Positions 18,828-26,458 of a stretch of 64,000 bases of DNA are shown here, piece after piece. The stretch spans positions 124,001-188,000 of the forward strand of contig NZ_BJTC01000005.1 of the NCBI RefSeq assembly GCF_006829085.1. Reading direction: 5' to 3'. Source of the DNA: Chryseobacterium sp. ON_d1. GTDB lineage: Bacteria > Bacteroidota > Bacteroidia > Flavobacteriales > Weeksellaceae. The position numbers and the translations under genes are program-made. The first letter of the stretch is position 1. Every line of letters starts with the position of its first letter. Under the pieces are notes generated by a model. It saw only the letters and a list, made by a program, of their open reading frames with translations, did no database searches and was not told the origin of the DNA.

Positions 18828-18849
18828 AACCGCCTTCAGGCGGTTTTTT
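18828..18849 (+). terminator. Terminator of susCD pair 2
   Basis: Stem AACCGCC/GGCGGTT with a TTCA loop and a T-run. It differs from the pair 1 and 3 terminators by one loop base. Confidence 0.93.
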
Positions 18850-19037
18850 ATTTAATAATATCGTTTGTTTAATAATTAAATGGTATAATGTGGTTAACTA
18901 AATTAAATTATTTTTCTTAATTTTTTTAAATAGTAGTATTTTTTTTATGTATGTGGTTTTTTTAACTTATTTTTTTTGTTAATTATTATGTTTTATTGCT
19001 TGTTGGTGATAAATTTTTATTTTTTTTAACATTTTTG

Positions 19038-19068
19038 TTTGAATTATTGAATATAATCGACAAATTTG
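19038..19068 (+). promoter_or_regulatory. susC-3 promoter (TTTG-N19-CAAATTTG)
   Basis: TTTG at 19038-19041 and CAAATTTG at 19061-19068 with a 19-nt spacer, the third copy of this arrangement. The 289-nt gap upstream (18802-19090) is otherwise gene-free and C-poor after the pair 2 terminator. Confidence 0.8.
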
Positions 19069-19090
19069 TGCGGATATAAAAATAATTGAT

Positions 19091-22087
19091 ATGAAGAAAC
19101 TAACAGCAAGTCTTCTTGTTTTGGTATTGACTTCCCCTGTGGTAATGGTAAGTGCTCAGGAGAAGAAAGATACCATTAAAGCAAAAGAAATTGAAGGAGT
19201 AGTAGTAACTGCACTGGGCATTAAAAGAGAAAAAAAATCTTTGGGGTATGCATCACAGGAAATTAAAGGCAGTGCACTTACAGACGGAACAACAAATACC
19301 GGGAATATTGCAGCGCAATTATCAGGTAAGGTTGCCGGTCTTAATGTTACTACAAATAACAATTTTGGAGGATCTTCCAACCTCTTAATTAGAGGAATTA
19401 AGACATTGGGAGGAGGTAATCCTTTAATTGTTATTGATGGATCACCTGTTAATAATGCCAGTACCCGGGAAAATTCAATTGACTATGGGAATGCTCTTTC
19501 TGATATTAATCAGGAAGATATTGAATCCATTAATGTATTAAAAGGAGCAGCAGCCTCTGCCCTTTACGGTGAAAGAGGATTAAATGGAGTAATTGTTATT
19601 ACCACTAAAAATGGAAAAGGAAAGGATGACGGTTCATGGGGGGTAACGTTCTCCTCTGCAATACAAGTGGGATTCATTGATAAATCTACTTTCCCTGAAT
19701 ACCAGACAAAATATGGAGCCGGTTATTCTCAAAAATTCGGTACACAGGCTTCCGATGGCTTGAATAATGCAAATTTTGGAGCAGATGCTTCTTGGGGCCC
19801 GAAATTTGACCCTAATTTATTGGTGTATCAGTGGGATTCATTCAATCCCCTGTCCCCAAATTATCAAAAAGCTACTCCTTGGGTAGCCGCTAAAAATGGG
19901 CCGATTAAATTTTTTGAAAATCCAGCCTCATATATTAATAGTGTTACATTAGAAAAAGGACAAAAAGGGAAAAACATTAGCTTTAATTATGAGAATATGA
20001 TGTCTGATGGGTTAATACCTAACTCACATCTTAATAAAAATAATTTCTCTTTAAAGATTAATTATGATTTAACCCCTAAATTGCATTCTTCCTTTTATTC
20101 TACAATGACTTTACAGGAAACTAAAGGTAGAAGTATTACAGGGTATTCAAACAATATAGCTACCGGTTTCAGACAATGGTGGCAAACCAATGTGGATATT
20201 AAGGATCTGCAAAACTTATATTTTGCAAATGTAGATCCGCACATAGCCAATGCATCCAATAACTATGGTAATGTCACATGGAACAGAAAGTCTGCTGCAA
20301 ACGGAGCTCCTGCGTATTGGAACAACCCATATTTCCAGGCCTATCAGAATTATTCTTCAGACAAGAGATACAGAAGTTTTACCTATGGTCAGTTAACATA
20401 TGATGTGATTGATAACATTTCTGTTACCGGAAAAGTTTCTTATGATAGATCAAATCTTATGGCGGAAACGAGATTGGCTGTTGGATCTTTACCTCAGGCT
20501 TTTGGACAGTCAAATAACTCTATTGGTTCCGGATATGGAAGACGTGATATACTACAGACCGAGACCAATTATGACTTAATGGTGAATTATAAATTTGATA
20601 TCACAGATAATATTAACCTTTCCGGAGTTGTAGGAGGAAATATACGTCGAAATTATTATAATTCAATCTATGCTTCTACAGAGGGAGGATTGATAGTACC
20701 TGGAATTTATGCTTTATCCAATTCTAAAAAAGCACCTTTGGCACCAGATGAAAATCAGTTTACAACCCAAACAAACTCAGGGTATGTTACCGCTTCATTT
20801 GATTTCTTTAAAAAATTCTATATAGATGGAACCTGGAGAGTAGACCAAAGTTCAACATTACCTGCAGGAAATAATGTGTATAACTATCCTTCTGTAACTG
20901 GTTCAGTTATTATGTCCGAAATCTTAAATACTAAGAGCTGGATGAATTTCTGGAAGCTGAGAGCAAATTATGCAGAGGTTGGAGGAACAGCAGATCCTTA
21001 CCAACTGGCTAATAATTACAGATCTTCGGGGATTTTATCTGGTGTAGGAATATATAATTCAATTTTAAATCAACCAAATCCTAACTTAAAACCTCAGAGA
21101 TCTAAGGAATTTGAAATAGGAACTGAAGCTCATTTCTTAAAAGACAGAATAACTGTCGATTTTGCCTATTATAAAACCAAAACAATCGATCAGATCATTT
21201 CTCTTCCTATTTCTTCAGGAGCTGGATTTACAGCTAAAATAATTAATGCAGGTAGAATTGATAATACCGGTTATGAAGTACAGCTGGGATTGGTACCTGT
21301 AAAATTAAAAGATTTCACATGGAATATTGATGTAAACTGGTCAAAAAATAAAAATGAAGTAGTGAGCCTGTACCCGGGAATCACCAACCTTTTATTAAAC
21401 AGTTTTCAGGGTGGAGTCTCTTTAAATGCAAGAGTAGGAGAGTCTTGGGGAACACTGGTAGGTGCTGATTACACTTATTTAAATGGAGAAAAAGTAATTG
21501 ATCCGAAGACAGGAAAATATTTGCAAAATCCTAATCAGGTGATAGGTAATACTACTCCAGACTGGATTGGAGGAATTAGAAATAGCTTCAGCTATAAAGG
21601 CTTCTCTTTAAGTTTCTTGATTGATATGCGTAAAGGAGGTGATATATTCTCAACAGATATGTATTATGGATTGTCATCTGGTCTGTATAAAGAAACTGCT
21701 GAAGGTGACTTTAGAGACAAACCTATTGTTGTACCTGGTGTTCTTCCTGATGGAACTCCAAATACTATTGCAATATCACAGGTTGATAACAGTGGCTCTA
21801 CCGGATACAAAACCCAGCCTGCACGCGAATTTGTTTATGATGGATCTTTTATTAAGCTAAGAGAGGCAAGTATTGGCTACATGCTTCCAAAGTCTCTGTT
21901 GGCAGGTACGAAGATTTATGATGCTAAGATTTCAATTGTAGGTAGAAATCTATGGATTATTCATAAAAATTTACCTTACGCTGATCCGGAAGCTATGGTG
22001 GGTGGAGGACTTAACTCTTACGGATGGTCCATTGGTTCAATGCCTACGACAAGAGATCTGGGTATTAATGTTACATTTAAATTCTAA
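19091..22087 (+). CDS. SusC/RagA-type TonB-dependent outer-membrane transporter (pair 3)
   Basis: The 998-residue protein has a signal peptide (about 1-22, VSAQ) and IEGVVVTALGIKREKKSLGYASQEIKG, then a plug domain with QLSGKVAGLNV, GNPLIVIDGSPVNN, and VLKGAAASALYGERGLNGVIVITTKNGKG. The beta-barrel ends in Phe (VTFKF). It should work with the SusD lipoprotein encoded 12 nt downstream in TonB-dependent import. Like the other two it has no N-terminal carboxypeptidase-D-like domain. Shared features with pair 2 include RNLWIIHKNLPYADPEA and a TGFRQWWQTNVDIKDL block (RQWWPTNVDIKD in pair 2), which supports recent common ancestry. Substrate unknown. Confidence 0.94.
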   Translation: MKKLTASLLVLVLTSPVVMVSAQEKKDTIKAKEIEGVVVTALGIKREKKSLGYASQEIKGSALTDGTTNTGNIAAQLSGKVAGLNVTTNNNFGGSSNLLIRGIKTLGGGNPLIVIDGSPVNNASTRENSIDYGNALSDINQEDIESINVLKGAAASALYGERGLNGVIVITTKNGKGKDDGSWGVTFSSAIQVGFIDKSTFPEYQTKYGAGYSQKFGTQASDGLNNANFGADASWGPKFDPNLLVYQWDSFNPLSPNYQKATPWVAAKNGPIKFFENPASYINSVTLEKGQKGKNISFNYENMMSDGLIPNSHLNKNNFSLKINYDLTPKLHSSFYSTMTLQETKGRSITGYSNNIATGFRQWWQTNVDIKDLQNLYFANVDPHIANASNNYGNVTWNRKSAANGAPAYWNNPYFQAYQNYSSDKRYRSFTYGQLTYDVIDNISVTGKVSYDRSNLMAETRLAVGSLPQAFGQSNNSIGSGYGRRDILQTETNYDLMVNYKFDITDNINLSGVVGGNIRRNYYNSIYASTEGGLIVPGIYALSNSKKAPLAPDENQFTTQTNSGYVTASFDFFKKFYIDGTWRVDQSSTLPAGNNVYNYPSVTGSVIMSEILNTKSWMNFWKLRANYAEVGGTADPYQLANNYRSSGILSGVGIYNSILNQPNPNLKPQRSKEFEIGTEAHFLKDRITVDFAYYKTKTIDQIISLPISSGAGFTAKIINAGRIDNTGYEVQLGLVPVKLKDFTWNIDVNWSKNKNEVVSLYPGITNLLLNSFQGGVSLNARVGESWGTLVGADYTYLNGEKVIDPKTGKYLQNPNQVIGNTTPDWIGGIRNSFSYKGFSLSFLIDMRKGGDIFSTDMYYGLSSGLYKETAEGDFRDKPIVVPGVLPDGTPNTIAISQVDNSGSTGYKTQPAREFVYDGSFIKLREASIGYMLPKSLLAGTKIYDAKISIVGRNLWIIHKNLPYADPEAMVGGGLNSYGWSIGSMPTTRDLGINVTFKF

Positions 22088-22099
22088 ATTACTTTAAAA

Positions 22100-23524
22100 A
22101 TGAAAAATATTATAAAAATAAGTTTGGTGTCTGCATGTATTGGGTTGGCTTTAAGTTCATGCCAAAGTGATTTAACTTCTCTTAATGATGATCCTAAACA
22201 TCCGTCAGTCCTTCCATCTGATAACTTATTAGCTACGGCCTTATATCAGTCATCTTATTATATGGATAACCCTAGTGTAAATTTTAATAATTACAGATTC
22301 TTTACACAACAATGGGCGGAAACTCAGTACCCGGACGAAACTCAATATAATTTGGTAACCCGTAATCAGCCTCGTAATCATTTTAACAGAATGTATGTTT
22401 ACAGTATTAACAACTTGAAACAAGCAAAAGTGAATCTGATGAATGAAGTAGAGACGGATGATATACGTACCAATAAGTTGGCAACCTTAGAAATTGAAGA
22501 AATCTTTATTTGGGAAAATATTGTGGATACTTATGGGGATGTTCCTTATTCTGAAGCTTTCAAACCGGATGAGATTTTAACCCCTAAATACGATGATGCT
22601 AAGACAATTTATCTTGACTTGATCAAAAGAATCGATGCTGTTACTGCTACTATAAAGCCTGCAGCTACGGGTTACAGTGATTTGGTTTACGGAGGTAATA
22701 TGACTAAATGGAAGAAATTGGCTAACTCCATTAAATTAAGATTAGGGATGAATTTAGCAGATGTAGATCCTGCACTGTCAAAAACTACCGTTGAATCTGC
22801 AATTGCCAGTGGTGTTATTTCTTCTGATGATGATGCTTATAAATTTAAATATGATGGCGGAACTTTTTCGAATCCGGTATTTGATAATTTAGTGGCTTCA
22901 AATAGAAATGATTTTTTACCTAGTGAATTAACAATTAATACGATGAGCGCTCTTTCCGATCCAAGAATGGATGTATGGTTTACAAAGATTACAGGAGGAG
23001 TATATAAAGGAGGCGTTTTTGGAGAATTAAATGATCCATATACCAACTTCTCTCAATTAAGCGCCTATTTCAGGAGTGCTACTGCAGCATCTAATCTGCT
23101 TAGTTATGCGGAAGTGGCCTTCTTAAAAGCTGAGGCTGCTGCAAGAGGATATTCTGCAGGAGGTACTGCAGTAGAGCTTTATGCAGCTGCTGTGAAGGAG
23201 TCTATGAGAGAGAATGGAATAAGCAGTACCATTGCAGATGCGTATGTGGTTGCACACCCTTATAATCCGGCAAACTGGAAACAGTCTATAGGTGTACAGG
23301 CTTGGATTGCCATGTTTAATAAAGGTTTTGCCAGCTGGAACTTTACAAGACGTTTGGATTACCCTATTCTTGTGAATCCTCCAAAATCTAACTTATCTTC
23401 AGTGCCTTACAGAATGCCTTATTCTGATCAGGAATATGTATTGAACGGAGCAAACGTTAAAGCTGCAGGAGATAAAATAGGTGGTGATAAAGCAACAACC
23501 AAGCTTTTCTGGGATAAGAATTAA
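22100..23524 (+). CDS. SusD/RagB-type surface lipoprotein (pair 3)
   Basis: The 474-residue lipoprotein has a lipobox ending at Cys21 (ALSSC). It carries DTYGDVPYSEAF, PKYDDAKTIYLDLI, WKKLANSIKLRLGMNLADVDP, and a C-terminal HPYNPANWKQSIGVQAWIAM with TRRLDYPILVNPP and KLFWDKN. It is the predicted lid and substrate-binding partner of the pair 3 SusC, read from the same transcript, which ends at the hairpin at 23553-23574. It is the same length as, and closely similar to, the pair 2 SusD and clearly different from the pair 1 SusD. The ligand cannot be inferred from sequence. Confidence 0.92.
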   Translation: MKNIIKISLVSACIGLALSSCQSDLTSLNDDPKHPSVLPSDNLLATALYQSSYYMDNPSVNFNNYRFFTQQWAETQYPDETQYNLVTRNQPRNHFNRMYVYSINNLKQAKVNLMNEVETDDIRTNKLATLEIEEIFIWENIVDTYGDVPYSEAFKPDEILTPKYDDAKTIYLDLIKRIDAVTATIKPAATGYSDLVYGGNMTKWKKLANSIKLRLGMNLADVDPALSKTTVESAIASGVISSDDDAYKFKYDGGTFSNPVFDNLVASNRNDFLPSELTINTMSALSDPRMDVWFTKITGGVYKGGVFGELNDPYTNFSQLSAYFRSATAASNLLSYAEVAFLKAEAAARGYSAGGTAVELYAAAVKESMRENGISSTIADAYVVAHPYNPANWKQSIGVQAWIAMFNKGFASWNFTRRLDYPILVNPPKSNLSSVPYRMPYSDQEYVLNGANVKAAGDKIGGDKATTKLFWDKN

Positions 23525-23552
23525 CACATATTTTAATAAACATTCATATTAT

Positions 23553-23574
23553 ACCGCCTTCGGGCGGTTTTTTT
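23553..23574 (+). terminator. Terminator of susCD pair 3
   Basis: Stem ACCGCC/GGCGGT, TTCG tetraloop, seven-T run; same hairpin as for pair 1. Confidence 0.95.
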
Positions 23575-23581
23575 ATTTCCG

Positions 23582-23589
23582 TATATTTG
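23582..23589 (+). promoter_or_regulatory. -7 box for argS
   Basis: TATATTTG matches TAnnTTTG and lies just after the susCD terminator, about 67 nt before the argS ATG. No -33 TTG is seen because the terminator occupies that region. The leader contains an 8-codon mini-ORF (23612-23638) and a 3-codon ORF overlapping the argS start. Confidence 0.45.
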
Positions 23590-23656
23590 TACTTCAAAAT
23601 TTTGAAATAAAATGCAGGCTATTACAGGTGGCCTTTGAAAAAATAAGTATGAACCC

Positions 23657-25417
23657 ATGAATATTAAAGATATTATAGAGCAAAAACTTTCGGAAGTCAT
23701 TTTAAATGTATATCAGTTAAAAGACATTAAGCTGGAAGTTCAGGAAAATAAAACGGAATTTGAGGGCGATTTTACCATCGTTACTTTTCCATTGGTAAAG
23801 CAGCTGAAAAAGAATCCTGAAAGCATCGGGGTTGAATTAGGAGAGGCTTTGACAGAGCAGACGGAGCTTTTCGAAAGCTTTAATGTGGTAAAAGGTTTCC
23901 TTAATGTTAAGGTGAAAAATCAATTGTTTGTGGATAATTTCAGATCCGTAAGTGAAAATTTCTCTACAATAGAAAAGAAAAACGCTACGGTAATGGTAGA
24001 ATATTCTTCACCGAATACTAACAAGCCATTACACTTGGGGCATATCAGAAATAATTTATTAGGATTCTCTGTTGCTCAGATTTTAAAAGAGGCTGGATAT
24101 GATGTAATCAAAACTCAGATTATTAATGATAGAGGAATTCATATCTGTAAATCCATGCTGGCATGGGAGAAATTTGGGAACGGAGAAACGCCTGAAACGA
24201 CTAATACCAAAGGCGATAAATTTGTTGGAAACTATTATGTAGAATTTGACAAAAACTATAAAAAAGAAATTGCAGAGCTTGTAGAGCAGGGCGTAGGAGA
24301 GGAGCAGGCTAAAAAAGAGGCTCCGGTAATGAAAGAAGCTCAGAAAATGCTTTTGGACTGGGAAAATGAAGATGAGAAAGTAAGAGCGCTTTGGGCAGAA
24401 ATGAATTCATGGGTTTATAAAGGATTCAATGAAACGTATAAAAGATTAGGCGTTGACTTTGATCAGGTTCAGTATGAAAGCAATACTTATATTTTAGGGA
24501 AAGATCTTATTCAGGAAGGGCTGGATAAAGGGGTTTTGTATCAGAAAGAAGATGGTTCTGTGTGGTGTGACCTTACCGATGAAGGTCTTGATCAGAAGTT
24601 ACTGCTTCGTTCAGATGGTACTTCTGTTTACATGACTCAGGATCTTGGAACAGCTGTAGAGCGCTTTAAAGATAACAATATTCAAAAGTTGATTTATACT
24701 GTTGGAAATGAACAGGATTATCACTTCCAGGTTTTATTTAAAATTATGAAAAAGCTTGGATATTCATGGGCTGATCAGTTATTCCACCTTTCTTATGGTA
24801 TGGTTGAACTTCCGGAAGGAAAAATGAAATCCCGTGAAGGAACCGTTGTAGATGCAGACGACCTGATGGCAGAAATGCATGAAACAGCAAAATTAAAAGC
24901 TATAGAACAAGGAAAACTTGAAGGTCTCTCAGAAGAAGTAAAAGTAGCTTCTTATGAAATCATTGGAATGGGAGCACTCAAATATTTCATGCTGAAAGTG
25001 GATCCTAAGAAAAAGATGTTGTTCAATCCGGCAGAAAGTATTGAATTTAATGGAAATACAGGACCGTTTATTCAATATACCTACGCTCGTACGCAGTCTT
25101 TGCTGGCAAAAGCAGATTACCAGTATAAAGAAATCTCGGATGTAACTTTAAACCAGTATGAAAAAGAACTGATCATGCTTTTGGCTAGCTACAAAACAAT
25201 TGTTGAAAGAGCAGCAGAAGCATTGAGCCCGGCCCTGGTTGCCAATTATGTTTATGATCTGGCTAAATCTTATAATTCGTTCTACCAAAGTAATATTATT
25301 CTGAAACTGGAAGATGAAAATTTAAAGCAATTCCGTTTAAACCTTTCAGATCTTACAGCAAAAACAGTTAAAAAATCATTAGCTCTCCTCGGTATCGGAA
25401 CCGTAAACAGAATGTAA
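23657..25417 (+). CDS. argS: Arginyl-tRNA synthetase
   Basis: The 586-residue class I enzyme charges tRNA-Arg. The N-terminal Add-1 domain (about 1-105) is followed by the catalytic Rossmann domain with the HIGH-type motif HLGH (126-129) in SSPNTNKPLHLGHIRNN, the KMSKS-type loop KMKS (389-392), and the C-terminal DALR anticodon-binding domain (about 470-586). The length is typical of bacterial ArgRS. It is monocistronic between the susCD terminator and its own hairpin at 25427-25454, and convergent to the tamB operon. The start ATG at 23657 overlaps the stop of a 3-codon upstream ORF. Confidence 0.97.
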   Translation: MNIKDIIEQKLSEVILNVYQLKDIKLEVQENKTEFEGDFTIVTFPLVKQLKKNPESIGVELGEALTEQTELFESFNVVKGFLNVKVKNQLFVDNFRSVSENFSTIEKKNATVMVEYSSPNTNKPLHLGHIRNNLLGFSVAQILKEAGYDVIKTQIINDRGIHICKSMLAWEKFGNGETPETTNTKGDKFVGNYYVEFDKNYKKEIAELVEQGVGEEQAKKEAPVMKEAQKMLLDWENEDEKVRALWAEMNSWVYKGFNETYKRLGVDFDQVQYESNTYILGKDLIQEGLDKGVLYQKEDGSVWCDLTDEGLDQKLLLRSDGTSVYMTQDLGTAVERFKDNNIQKLIYTVGNEQDYHFQVLFKIMKKLGYSWADQLFHLSYGMVELPEGKMKSREGTVVDADDLMAEMHETAKLKAIEQGKLEGLSEEVKVASYEIIGMGALKYFMLKVDPKKKMLFNPAESIEFNGNTGPFIQYTYARTQSLLAKADYQYKEISDVTLNQYEKELIMLLASYKTIVERAAEALSPALVANYVYDLAKSYNSFYQSNIILKLEDENLKQFRLNLSDLTAKTVKKSLALLGIGTVNRM

Positions 25418-25426
25418 AAATAGAAA

Positions 25427-25454
25427 TCCTCCTGAAATTTCAGGAGGAATTTTT
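25427..25454 (+). terminator. Terminator after argS
   Basis: An 11-bp inverted repeat (TCCTCCTGAAA with TTTCAGGAGGA) is followed by a T-run. It may also act for the convergent yihY transcript. Confidence 0.85.
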
Positions 25455-25515
25455 ATATCAATTAATGGGTTCTCATGCTAAGCAATTCGAATCGAGCATC
25501 TCAAAATCCCGCATT

Positions 25516-26457
25516 TTATGTCTTATCATCGGGCTCACTATGCATCTGCCTCAAACTATCTGCATACAACTTAGCCGGAGTCCATCGCGCATGTTTGGAA
25601 AGCGTGACTTTATATCCCTTTTTATAAGTGTAAACCTTGGTGAATTCAGCACCGAAAAATATCAGCATACAGGAATAGTTGATCCACATCATGATCAGGA
25701 TAACTGTTCCGGCTGCACCAAAGGCTGAGGTAGGTTTTACCTGGTTAAAATAAAGGCTTAATAAGAATTTTCCGAGGGTAAATAAAACGGTTGTCAGAAA
25801 TGCGCCTTTCCATACAGGTTTCCAGCTAATCAAAACATCGGGTAACACTTTAAACATCAGAGCAAATAATAGCATCACCAGACCAAAACCCACCGCAAAA
25901 TTGACAAGCTCTACCAGCATATAGGTTTCAAAACCAAAATATTGAGTAATGATTGTATTGAACAGACTGATCAGAGAAGACAAAATCATAGTGATCATCA
26001 AAAGAAATCCCAGGATAAGAATCATGCCTAAAGAATTCGCTCTGTCCAGTAGGAATTTAACCAGTGCTTTTTTGGGAGCAGCTTCTACTTCCCAAAGTGT
26101 ATTCAATGAATGCTGAAGCTGAAAGAAAAGTGTTGTAGAACCAAAAACCAATGAGCCTACTCCTACCGCTTTCATAAAAATATTTTTTTTGTCAATCAGG
26201 GCCCCAGCCAGCATTCCTTCAATACTTTTTGCTACATCCGGTCCCATAATACCGCTGATCTGGGTACTGATCTGTCCGCGGATGGCTTCTTCGCCGAAGA
26301 AATTTCCAAGCACCCATATAATAATGATCAATAACCCGGGAATAGAAAAGATAGCATAATAGGCAAGACTCGCTGAATCTTTTGATGCAGAAGAGCTGTT
26401 CCATTCTGTAAATGTGTCTTTCAGAACCTCCCAGAAAAATTTGATGGTTTTGATCAT
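25516..26457 (-). CDS. YihY/BrkB family inner-membrane protein
   Basis: This ~313-residue polytopic membrane protein has about six transmembrane segments and family blocks including SLAYYAIFSIPGLLIIIIWVLG, GVGSLVFGSTTLFFQLQHSLNTLWEV and ILIMMWINYSCMLIFFGAEFTKVY. The YihY family was formerly annotated as ribonuclease BN in error; its function is not established. I chose the ATG at 26457, one base after the tamL stop codon, which implies translational coupling; an in-frame ATG at 26481 would overlap tamL. It is the last gene of the tamB-tamL-yihY operon, suggesting an envelope role, but this is inference from position. Confidence 0.88.
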   Translation of the reverse strand: MIKTIKFFWEVLKDTFTEWNSSSASKDSASLAYYAIFSIPGLLIIIIWVLGNFFGEEAIRGQISTQISGIMGPDVAKSIEGMLAGALIDKKNIFMKAVGVGSLVFGSTTLFFQLQHSLNTLWEVEAAPKKALVKFLLDRANSLGMILILGFLLMITMILSSLISLFNTIITQYFGFETYMLVELVNFAVGFGLVMLLFALMFKVLPDVLISWKPVWKGAFLTTVLFTLGKFLLSLYFNQVKPTSAFGAAGTVILIMMWINYSCMLIFFGAEFTKVYTYKKGYKVTLSKHARWTPAKLYADSLRQMHSEPDDKT

Positions 26458-26458
26458 A

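Noticed and set aside
9191..23524. Polysaccharide utilisation locus
   Set aside because: No carbohydrate-active enzyme, SusE/F-like protein or regulator accompanies the three susCD pairs, so that label is not supported.
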